In this document: positions 14,579 to 27,954 of the stretch, piece by piece
Layout of the letters: every line of letters begins with the position of its first letter
How positions within the stretch are numbered: position 1 is the first letter of the stretch
Assembly (NCBI GenBank): GCA_015956445.1
Contig: WIUZ02000001.1
Span: 1,178,001-1,242,000 of the forward strand
Direction of reading: 5' to 3'
Length of the DNA stretch: 64,000 nt
From: Thelephora terrestris
Taxonomy: Eukaryota; Basidiomycota; Agaricomycetes; Thelephorales; Thelephoraceae
Position numbers and translations under genes: made by a program
Notes under the pieces: model-generated
Seen by the model: the letters and a program-made list of their open reading frames with translations, nothing else
Told to the model about the DNA's origin: nothing
Database searches by the model: none

Positions 14579-16215
14579 ATGGCCGAACCGCTTTACTTTC
14601 GCCAGCCCTTCAGAGGATTGTACATCCTCCAGAGAGTGCTTGGTACTCTGGCGCTGATACCATACTGGACAATCAAGTACTGTCGTACTTCCTCTCGTCC
14701 GCGACCAACATGGACACTAGGCGAGACCGTGTGGGTCATGGTGTTGCGAAGGATGATGAGGATCAACGAAGCAACCGGAATCATGTTGGAATGCACCGAC
14801 AAGACAAAGGAGGTGGATAACGGATCGTTACGGGAGACGAGCTTCGTCTGGCTACCCCCCGTTGAAGATGATCTAGTTCAGGGAATCGCAAAGAGCAAAG
14901 ATGTCAGACCCGTTAAGATTCCAGGGTATGTATGGCCACAGGGAACCGACCTCGCCGATAGTCAGGGGTATGTTGGATATTGGGCAAGTTGTTTGCAACG
15001 ACCTCCTGCGGCATCAGAGAAATTGACGAATGAGATAGATCCACGGAGGTGCATACAGGCTAGTCGCAACGGAGCCCCGCCGTCATATCTGGGATGCTAA
15101 ACGATGGTTTAGGATGGGAAATGGAACAGAGAAGTTTGGCGCTTTCGGTGCGTGGTACACGATCCACCTTCTTCAGTCACTTCATATGAGAGGTGGACAG
15201 GAATTCCGAGGTTCATCAAACAGGTCTGTCGGATAGAACTTGACGCCTGGGCTGTGCTTGACTGTGGCCCCCTATTAGCACACTAGAATCAAGTGTGGGT
15301 TATGTGAGTTCCTGTGGAGCCCGGCAGCGGGGCTGAATTTGTTGATGAATGGAACCCCAGCGGTAGATTACAGGCTGAGCGGCGAAGCCTGTCATCCTGC
15401 TCAGCTGTTAGACGCGTTGGCCGGTTATAGGTACCTCGTGCAGGGCTGCAAGGTCTCGCCCGAACGCATCGTCATTATGGCGGACTGCGCAGGGAGTAGG
15501 TGGAGCACCTACTACGTGACCGACAACGAACTGGACGGCGTTTTGAATTTTAGCCCACCTTACGCTGATGCTATTGCGCTACCTGAAGGACGAGTCGATG
15601 TTGAAGGCGCCCGGCGGAATCATGCTTTTTTCGGTAGGTGTGATTTTTAGTCACCTAGAACATAAGCTGATACCCGAACTACTGGCGTTTAGCCCTGGGT
15701 CGATTTTGGTGGGTTGAGGGGCTTGTCTTACTTGGACTCTCCTGTTAACCTGGGACGAGCGCAGCTTACGAGGTCGTGAACGGAGATTCGGGCCATCCGA
15801 ACTCCTCGTGTGACGTGCTTTGTACGTCTGGATGGTATCCGCAACAGGTTCTTCCTCGTGGGGCGGATCAGTTGATGTTGTCTTGGCCGTACTTTTCTCC
15901 GAATCGAGCGGCTGGGAAGACGTTTGCTGGATATCCGAGAACTTTTATTTCGTTAGGGGGGGCGGAGACGTTTATCGAGGAGGTGCATGAGTTGGCTGAG
16001 AAGATGGAACGAAACGGGGTTGATGTGAAGGTGGATGTACAGGTGTGTGTGTGTGATGGAGGGAGGACGGTGATGTGTTTCTAATTTGATGTTTCTATTA
16101 GCCGGATGCCATCCACGACTTTTTAGCATTTCCGGGTGTATTTCCGAGTAATAGGGCGCGAGAGAAATTGAAGAGGGCGATCGTCGAATGGGTAAAATCT
16201 CTACCGGACGTGTAA
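14579..16215 (+). CDS. Alpha/beta-hydrolase fold-3 protein with altered active site
   Basis: The fold is that of fungal hormone-sensitive-lipase-like hydrolases. An N-terminal hydrophobic helix (GLYILQRVLGTLALIPYWTI) may anchor it to a membrane. Removing an intron at about 15496-15554 gives MADCAGTHLTLMLLRYLKDE followed by SMLKAPGGIMLFS, matching the family block whose consensus is GDSAGGHLAL; here the nucleophile Ser is Cys. The oxyanion-loop region reads LHMRGGQEFRGS instead of the usual HGGG. Downstream, PWVDFGG, FAGYPRTFISLGGAETFIEE and PDAIHDFLAFPG with the catalytic His are conserved, ending SLPDV. At least five introns are needed. It may be a pseudo-enzyme, a Cys-nucleophile hydrolase, or an early pseudogene. 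Confidence 0.72.
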
Positions 16216-16276
16216 CTTCTTTTACAAAAAGTCCGGGGAAGTCTTTTCATTTGCCGATCGGCATTTCGATCATAGT

Positions 16277-16284
16277 TATATAAG
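16277..16284 (+). promoter_or_regulatory. TATA-box candidate for the CYSTM gene
   Basis: The sequence TATATAAG lies 63 bp upstream of the ATG at 16348, a usual distance for a fungal core promoter. It fits a small, strongly regulated gene such as a stress-associated CYSTM protein. Confidence 0.5.
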
Positions 16285-16347
16285 CACAATCGAAAATCGC
16301 AAGTGGCTGTGGCCGCAGTTCTAGGGGTATCTTCCTTTCCTTTCACC

Positions 16348-16961
16348 ATGTCAAGTAACGACTACTACAACCAAGGTAAAGGTAATCACAACCAGCACCA
16401 TACATCCCAAGGTAATTTTATTTGCAACTCGCGGTGGGACAACGCTCAACTCGGAACAGGTCCCCCTCCGTACGGGCCCAGTGGCATGGTGGGTACCATC
16501 CCCAGCGACCCCCGCAGGCGTATTATCAGGGAGGCTACCCTCAACAAGGCGGCTATGCTCCCCAGCCGCAACCGCAGGTGGTCTACGTGTCTGTCCCTTC
16601 GCTCTTATATACCGGTATCGAAGGCATATTGATGACCCTTCTTCCATTGCGCAGTCAACAGGAGAAAGATGACAACGGCGGGTGTCTTGGATGCTTGGCA
16701 GCGTTGCTGTGCTGTTGTTGCCTCGGAGGTCGGCCTTGGATGTTTGTTTTTGGTATTTCCCTGTGCTCACGGTTTACGTTTCATAGGGGTGTGCTGTTAA
16801 CGTACCGGGTTCGCTTTTCGGACGTGGGCGGAAAGTTTCTAATTTATGCTACGACCTACCTGACCCTCGATGTCTTTGTCTACGTTGTTCACCAGCTCTA
16901 TATGTTGTGTCTGAATTTGCTAAGCGAGAGGATTGATCGTGGAGCCACACTGGCGGATTAA
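16348..16961 (+). CDS. Small Gln/Gly/Pro/Tyr-rich protein with cysteine-rich transmembrane (CYSTM) motif
   Basis: CYSTM proteins are short, tail-anchored at the membrane and usually linked to stress tolerance. The start at 16348 gives MSSNDYYNQGKGNHNQ. A low-complexity middle reads AYYQGGYPQQGGYAPQPQPQ then VVY; removing an intron at about 16592-16660 joins it to QQEKDDNGGCLGCLAALLCC and then CCLGG, the CYSTM signature (GCLGCLAALLCCCC). The frame that starts at the ATG (GPPPYGPSG) and the frame of the repeat region (QWHGGYHPQRPPQ) differ by one base near 16480-16500, and I see no splice that joins them cleanly. The true 3' end is also unclear: the unspliced frame runs to 16961, but family members usually end soon after the Cys cluster. 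Confidence 0.55.
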
Positions 16962-17077
16962 CTGCCTCCGAGGTTGACGTTGAGCCTCGTTGAGCGCCTG
17001 GCGGCAGATGCTTGCTGAGGTGCTTCTTCTCCGACATGACGGGCCAAGCTTCTAGGATCGTTTAGTCTTCTGGGGCG

Positions 17078-17090
17078 TATATATAAATAT
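17078..17090 (+). promoter_or_regulatory. TATA box plus pyrimidine tract for the LURP-one-like gene
   Basis: TATATATAAATAT lies about 56-68 bp upstream of the ATG at 17146 and is followed by a CT-rich run (about 17091-17140). TATA plus CT-block is a common fungal core promoter for regulated or strongly expressed genes. Confidence 0.6.
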
Positions 17091-17145
17091 CCCTCTCTCT
17101 CCAAGCCGCCCTTCATTTTCTCCCTCCCCCCCCTCCCTGAACACG

Positions 17146-17917
17146 ATGCCTATCGGTCTTCTCAAGAGGTTCAACACCACAAGTTCCCAGTCATCATCCG
17201 AATCAACCCTCGTTTGGTACTTCACAACCATCGCAATGAGGCCATATCTTAACATCTGCTCTCAGCCCAGGGTATCCAATAGAGCTCTTCCCAGGATACA
17301 CTAATCCTGAGGATTTCTCAGTAATCCTATCGGTTTTAGCCGACGACGACGCCGAGGTGCGCACCCAGCGTGGGGAACTCTACATGGCCATGAGAGGGAA
17401 ACGCCGAAAGACTCTATACGACTGTTACGGCTTCCCCATCGTCAACGTCCGGCGAAAGCGAAACTCTTTATTGGGGCAGTACGAGGTACGGCCCTCACTT
17501 CCGGATCACCACCCCCGAACTAACTCGCTTTCCCCAGGTGTTTGATGGTGAAGGCTCTTCGGAGCTTTTGTTGACCATCAGCAGTCAATGGTCATGGGGT
17601 GGCTCCAAGATGACCGTTTCGATGATTAATTGGAACAAGGAACATATTCAACTAACCGTCAAAGGAAATATCCTGGATCGCCACACTAAAGTATTCTTCG
17701 ACAATGTGGAAGTCGGGCGGATAGACACCCGCCTTCCGAAGAAAACCAACTCTATCTGCCGAGAATCATACACCCTCTCCAGCGCTGCATATGGTACGTG
17801 ATTTCTACTCACAAAATACATGTCCCACAGTCATCGTTAACGCGCCCCTCCACAGTTGACGTCGTGCTCATGGTCGTGATATCCTTGTGTTTGAACGATA
17901 GGTACCGCGAAGGCTAA
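17146..17917 (+). CDS. LURP-one-related / tubby-C-like (DUF567) protein
   Basis: LURP-one-related proteins have a tubby-like beta-barrel around a hydrophobic helix; their fungal role is unknown, possibly membrane or phosphoinositide linked. Exon 1 (17146-17216) gives MPIGLLKRFNTTSSQSSSES, joined through an intron to GYPIELFPGYTNPEDFSVIL. The barrel follows: RTQRGELYMAMRGKRRKTLY, DCYGFPIVNVRRKRNSLLGQ, the intron near 17486-17537, then FDGEGSSELLLTISSQ and HIQLTVKGNILDRHTKVFFD. A further intron leads to the C-terminal helix VDVVLMVVISLCLNDRYREG, a family hallmark. The stop is at 17915-17917. The protein is short, about 200 aa, as usual for the family. Confidence 0.82.
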
Positions 17918-18467
17918 GGCCCGAGGCTGTAAAATCTCATGCGATGCCTCCCTTATGACACTGTTTCCATGGACGCCCTTCTACTCTCAATCCTGTAGGC
18001 CACCCTATATATCCATATCGTACGATCATATGCTTGTTCTAGGCGAAGCGATAATCCAAAGCTGTAAAACTTAATTTCTCACTACATGTATAGACCGATG
18101 CCCCTCAGCGTACCGTACAATATCTTCACGTCTCCTTTTGCTTTGCGAAAGGCTACAACTGCTTTCATCAGCCAAAGTGTCCGAGTACCTTCGAGGCGCT
18201 CAACTTGCCTTAGCGCGACCGCAAAGTCAATGATCCAAATTGACAGAACTTCCGACCTTCCTTACGAATGCCAGAGGGGTGTCCGCCAAGACTGTGGCGC
18301 ACCGCTGTCTCATCTCCGCGAATTGGCACATTCCCTGCCGTCTCCTCCCCAAGTAGATTGCACACCCTCTTGACATGGCTCTGACCTCTCCTCACGCCTT
18401 CGTGAACCACATCCCTCGACGTACCCCCGAGGAATGTGGTTCCTGCTCGCAGGAACCGACAAACGAG
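17918..18467. other. Intergenic, no gene seen
   Basis: This 550-bp stretch lies between the stop codons of the LURP-one-like gene (plus) and eRF1 (minus) and should hold both 3' ends. Short open frames here resemble no family and show no splice-supported extension. Confidence 0.5.
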
Positions 18468-20080
18468 TCAGATATCGTCATCGTCGTCGTAGAACTCATC
18501 CTCATCATCATCGATGGTCTGCAGGGTTTGCAGGTCAACCTTGTACCTCAGTAGGCCTCCGATCCCACCGAAACCCTTGACGAATTGGGCACCCTCTTGG
18601 GACCGGTTCGTGACAAATTCGAGGTTGGCGCCAAAGTCCTTGTACTTCTCAGCAAACCATTCCAACAGTGAAGCCGGTTCTTCCGCCTGTTCCATTTCTT
18701 GCCCAGTGGACTTGTCCGTGAACTTTTCCCGATCCTTTGCCTGTTCCTTGTTTGCGTATACGATGATCTCCTCTGAAGACGAATGGCTTTCCGTCAGGGT
18801 CACAGTCGGTTGTCTGTACATCTCTCTCACCTCCGGCTGCATTCCGAAGAACATATCTGGTGATGTCCAGGTTCTCCCATACGATCAACGTCTCAACAGC
18901 GCCGAGCTCGAGAGCCTTGAGGGTGTCTTCCACACCAAAACAGTATCGTCCCGTGTCTTGGCTGATCTCGTCAAAGTATTTCTGGATCAACTTCTTTTCT
19001 TGGACGAACTTGACATTTGCGAGCGATTCTGCCGCAAGTTCGATTGCCTCGTTTCATCATAAGCGATCATTGTCTGGGAAGCTGAATAGAGACTCTCACC
19101 TGGTTGAAGCCGTTTTCGCCTCCATAGCTAACGTCCACCACTTTGATGACCTTGGCAGCCAAACGTTGGTCAAACATATCGCTCATGCTCAGCTCCGTCT
19201 TGAAATCTGCGCTCCCAGCAAGCACCAGCCCCGTCACGTTCACTTTATCCGTTGTGATGAAATGCTGTACGGCCAGCTCGGCGACCTTACGCACATAGTT
19301 GTGTCTCTTTTCGTCACGCAGACGGGCGAAACGCAAAGCTGACTGACCACCACGACCGTGTTTCTTTGGAAGGTCAACGGTGAACTTGTGAACAACCTCG
19401 CGAGTGTTGCCTGCGACAGTTCCAAAGAGGGTACCATTTCCGTCCATGACGATGAACCCAAATTTGGAGTCGGATTCAAGTAATTCCTGGAGTGCCTCCG
19501 TGTGGAATTTGTTGTCACATAGGTAGAGCGACCTACAAAGTACTGAGAATTAGACATGAAAAAACCACAGTCGGATAGCTTACGTGTTGATGGGCTTGTG
19601 CGGTTCAAAATCGAATGAAACCTTCTTTTCCTTGCCCTCATCGGTCAAGATTGTCCCAACGAATAATACGAGACCGTTTGGTGGAACGCGACTGTAAAGT
19701 TTGAGCCTCTGTTGAGTGCTGGTGATCGCGGCCAACACAGACAACCTGTTGACCCGGGACTTGATGTTTGATGCCGTTCCATATTCCTGCGTCAACATGG
19801 CGGAGACACGGGAGATCTGATCCTGGAAGTAACAGATGGGAGTATCAGCGGTCAACGATTGGCGAGCATCACGCATGTTCACTGTCGCGCACCTTTGGGG
19901 GAACGATGAGACTGATCATCGAGGTTCCGGCTCTGGAGAGACACTAGGATCAGAAAGTAGGACACAACGGGCCACTAGCGAGGATGGATGGTACCCTCTG
20001 GCAGCATCGAGGCTCTTGATCAATTTCTTGACCTTCCACATCTGAATGTTTTGTTCTGCGACATCTTGGGGCTGACTCAT
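18468..20080 (-). CDS. SUP45: Eukaryotic peptide chain release factor eRF1
   Basis: eRF1 reads all three stop codons in the ribosomal A site and triggers peptide release with eRF3. The start at 20080 gives [20 protein letters not shown]. After a 2nd exon ending [10 protein letters not shown], the decoding domain has TASNIKS (NIKS motif) and YLCDNKF (YxCxxxF motif), both needed for stop recognition. The middle domain has [15 protein letters not shown] with the catalytic GGQ. The C domain contains [20 protein letters not shown] and [20 protein letters not shown] followed by [17 protein letters not shown], ending in a run of Asp. Between RNAAG and [11 protein letters not shown] an intron of about 60 nt (about 18768-18829 on the plus coordinate) must be removed; the region is open in two frames and could mislead a gene finder. 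Confidence 0.96.
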
Positions 20081-20226
20081 GGTGACGATGGCTTAAAGTC
20101 GAATCTGGGTTTGTAGCGTAGATATCCCCGACCGCCTGATGATTGCGACGAAGAGGGAGAGAAGGGAGGAAAAAAAGTTTATATACCTCTTGCCGTTTTC
20201 GGCACTTCCGTCACCTTGACTCTTCC
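20081..20226. promoter_or_regulatory. Divergent promoter region, eRF1 / Pop7-like
   Basis: The 146 bp between the two start codons must serve both genes. A TATA-like TTTATATA at about 20178-20185 lies 42-49 bp before the plus-strand ATG at 20227. Confidence 0.5.
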
Positions 20227-20991
20227 ATGACGGAAACGGCTACGAAGCGCAAGAGCCCCGACGACCAGCCTCAAGGTGAACAAATTGCGAAGCGTGCAAA
20301 GCTTGACACGTACAACCTACCAGATCCAGGAGAAGTACAGGAAGTACAGGAACCGGAGGATACGGAACAAGTTGCAAAACCCGATTCACCACCAGTAAAA
20401 CCTGCGGTCAAGAGACCGAAAATCAAGAAACTTACCCCACCTCGACCGTTTCCAACCGTTCCAACCTCAGCCTCAGCTACTGGTCCACGTTCTGCTCATT
20501 CTGAGGGAAAGAATTGCATTTGCATTACGAGGAAGACGCCCCTGGGGGCGTACCTTCGTAGGTGCAAGGACGTAATCCTCGAAGACGGGTGGGTGGTGCC
20601 CTTCCTCACCGTCTTGTTTGTGGCTAACCTTTTGTCAAGGTATAAATCTCTGCATCTGAGTGCTATGGGCGCCGCAATTCCAATTTGTCTCACTCTGGCC
20701 GCGTCCCTCCCCGATATTCTACCGCACAGTCCGAGCCAGATCAAGACAGAGATCGTGACCGGTACTGTACAAGTCCGCGATGAAATCATTCCTGAAGGTG
20801 ACGATGAAGACATATCGTACTCCAACCGGAGCAAGTCCACCGTCAGCGTCACGCTTATCATTGGGGATGGGGTGAACGAGACGCGTCCGGCAAAAAGATA
20901 TCCCATCGATGGAAAGCGCCAGAGGAGGAAGAAAGATCAGAAACGCAAGGAAGAAATCGTAATGTCAGAGCCAGACCAGGAGGCTGTTTGA
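20227..20991 (+). CDS. POP7: Alba-domain RNase P/MRP subunit, Pop7/Rpp20-like
   Basis: Pop7/Rpp20 binds RNase P and MRP RNA in the nucleus. The start MTETATKRKSPDDQ is chosen over a further upstream in-frame Met because it follows the TATA-like element; a basic nuclear-type segment RPKIKKLTPPRPF comes next. The Alba core reads NCICITRKTPLGAYLRRCKD then VILEDG; removal of an intron at about 20587-20640 joins it to YKSLHLSAMGAAIPICLTLA. The strand TEIVTGTVQVRDEIIPEGDD matches the Rpp20 TSTVELVDE block. The tail is highly basic (KRYPIDGKRQRRKKDQKRKE), suited to RNA binding. The family is clear; assignment to Pop7 rather than another Alba paralog is an inference. Confidence 0.75.
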   Translation: MTETATKRKSPDDQPQGEQIAKRAKLDTYNLPDPGEVQEVQEPEDTEQVAKPDSPPVKPAVKRPKIKKLTPPRPFPTVPTSASATGPRSAHSEGKNCICITRKTPLGAYLRRCKDVILEDGWVVPFLTVLFVANLLSRYKSLHLSAMGAAIPICLTLAASLPDILPHSPSQIKTEIVTGTVQVRDEIIPEGDDEDISYSNRSKSTVSVTLIIGDGVNETRPAKRYPIDGKRQRRKKDQKRKEEIVMSEPDQEAV

Positions 20992-21217
20992 GGGTGAGCC
21001 TCCTTCTTTCCCTACTCCCAGACACATCCCGTTAACCCATTTACTTCCGGTCTCGTATGTTGCCTTCGATCACGAAGTTTAGTTTTAACATCACTCTTAA
21101 ACACGTGGATATCACGTGACTATTTACGCGTGACGTCTTGTGGTCCCTGATTACCCCAACCCCCTTTACCTATTCACCACCACCTCGACAGTACTCCTTG
21201 AATAGTTAAATCGATAA

Positions 21218-21878
21218 ATGGCTGGTGAATCCTCTCATTTTTATCAACCCATTCCGGGGCTGAATGAAGTTGACGCGATGCAGGAAGAAAGCGTGCTGCC
21301 CCTGAGGATGCCACTGCGCGTCCTACCAAAACTGCCAAGACGAGCGCTGGAAGAGCAAGAGGCAAAACTGGTCCCAAGGTAGCCCTTTCGTTTCGAGCAT
21401 TCTACCTGCCCCTGATTTACCCTTGTCAAGACCAATCTAAGCGCGAAGACGTTCAAGTCCCAAGCCCACCCGCTGCACATTAGCATCACCCACACTCCAC
21501 CCCCTGTAACCGAAGATGCAGGCGAAAAAGCCTCGCCGGATGCTGCGGACCCAGGATTCCTGGCTTCCTTTTCCCTCCAACCTAGCTCCTTCAGCACCGG
21601 CACATACGGATGGAAAGGGAGCAAGCGAGTTACGATCGAGGTCGATAATCCTGACACTGGGGAGAAGGAGAAACTACAAGTCCAACTAAGGTACATGTTC
21701 TCTTGCCCGCGCACGCCTGACACCGTCCTTATACCTCTCACCCAGTTTCAATGCGACAGTTCTCGGAAGCAAAGGAAAAGACGGAGAGGACGAAGAACCG
21801 AAAGAGGAGAAGAAGGAGGAAGATGATGAGGGAAAGGATGAAGCTGATAAGGGGGACAAAGACCAAACCCAAGAGTAG
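21218..21878 (+). CDS. Unrecognised protein with basic N-terminus and acidic tail
   Basis: Model: exons 21218-21224, 21284-21378, 21431-21690 and 21746-21878. The product starts MAGRKRAAPEDATARPTKTA with AT-hook-like basic stretches (SAGRARGKTGPK), then a compact core AKTFKSQAHPLHISITHTPP, FLASFSLQPSSFSTGTYGWK and GSKRVTIEVDNPDTGEKEKL, continuing with QVQLSFNATVLGSKGKDGED. It ends in an almost pure Glu/Lys/Asp tail. All four exons join in frame with canonical splice ends, so it is a real gene. I recognise no domain. The basic N-terminus and acidic C-terminus suggest a chromatin or RNP partner, but that is inference. It is convergent with PRP16 (83 bp between coding ends). Confidence 0.72.
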
Positions 21879-21961
21879 CTCTCGTGGCCCAGTACATCTA
21901 ATTGTGCATGCTCTATTATATTTCTCGTTGGATAGCTGGGTGCGAGATGCCGTGGAACGAT

Positions 21962-26799
<4,838 letters not shown>

Positions 26800-26893
26800 A
26801 GAGAGAGCAGGTCACGTTCGATCGCACGGATCGCCCCCTTGCCGAGCGCGCTTCATCAGTCCACTGGTTTTACACATCCACAGTAATTATTTG

Positions 26894-27836
26894 TTACATA
26901 TCCAACTCTGAACCTGAATCATCATCCTTCTTCGACTTTACTGTCCGACGTACAGCACCTCTTGACCCATATTTCGATTTCTTCAGCCCATCCTCTGACT
27001 CGTCCCCAGAGTCCTCTTCTCGTGCACTCTCGTCACCTCTTGGAATGGTTGTAGGTATAATCGCACCGCACAAGACTAACACTGCCTCTAGCTCTGTGAA
27101 AATGCGTAAGAAATGCAAGCTTATCTGGTGAATCACCACAGCCAGACTTACCCTCTAAACGCCGTTCACGATCGCCACCCCAAGCCACAATTTGGTTCTG
27201 CACTTCGCCGTCGCGATAGATAACCAGCATAGGTTGTCTGGACTCGGGGAGATCTGGTATGCATTTGTCGCCCACAATTGAGACAAACTTGGTTTTTGGA
27301 TGACGTTGTGCGAGGACCTTAACGTGCTCGAATGTCCGCTCGCTGCGCGGAAGCCTGGTTTGCCTCTCAGATCGAGAAACAAATCCAGATTGAAACGAAA
27401 CAAACCCGTCCTTGTAGAGAAGGCAGATGACTCCAGTGCCTTTCCCTGGGTCTCCAGGAACAGTCACCTTGCTTGCCTCCGTGACTTCCCTCGTGTAGTC
27501 ATCCCTGCCGATAGGGTAGACCCGCCCGAAACGGGAACTTGAGGCCTTCTTGATCTCCTCGAGGCGTTGCCGTCTGAATGTCTCGGCCAATCGTTCTAAT
27601 TCGTCGTCGTTTGTATCCTCCCCAATCTCTTTGAGTTCTACTGGAGTCATATCATCGAGTAGATCGCTAAGGGTCGGCGATGCAGGAGGAGAGGGTGAGG
27701 AGGGCTCGGTAACCTTGGGTGGTAAAATGCCATGCTTGCGCAAGGCATCATTACTGTCTGACCGTCAGCTTGTGGAATACACTGTGCTCATGGGAAATAC
27801 AAACAATTCTGTGTCCTCGTTTGGATTTACTGCCAT
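26894..27836 (-). CDS. PLP2: Phosducin-like protein (PLP2/PDCL3 type)
   Basis: PLP2-type proteins have a thioredoxin fold and work with the cytosolic chaperonin CCT in folding actin and tubulin. The start MAVNPNEDTEF is joined by an intron (about 27775-27822) to NDALRKHGILPPK, the family's N-terminal signature. A helical part (ELERLAETFRRQRLEEIKKA) leads to the thioredoxin-like domain: FGRVYPIGRDDYTREVTEAS, GTGVICLLYKDG, ERTFEHVKVLAQRHPKTKFV and PDLPESRQPMLVIYRDGEVQ. ELEAVLVLCGAIIPTTI follows, then an acidic and Ser-rich tail ending SELDM. Introns remove about 27362-27412 and 27093-27152. It is tandem with PRP16 downstream and divergent from the Dicer gene. Confidence 0.9.
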
Positions 27837-27954
27837 GTCCGTTGTCTAGATTGGCGCAGCGTGAGATCGATTGGGACCTGCACGCTTGTAGTATCTCGAT
27901 CGTTTCAACTCACTCGTCTCCCACCACACGCGAGCTCCCTTCAAGAGCTCGCTA
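27837..27954. promoter_or_regulatory. Divergent gap, PLP2 / Dicer
   Basis: There are 118 bp between the outward-facing start codons. No TATA box is apparent; both promoters probably overlap here. Confidence 0.45.

Noticed and set aside
18086-18373. 95-codon open frame in the 17918-18467 gap
   Set aside because: No family similarity, no supporting splice sites and no promoter-like context.
21760-21875. Purine-rich tract
   Set aside because: It is explained by the Glu/Lys/Asp codons of the acidic tail of the 21218 gene.
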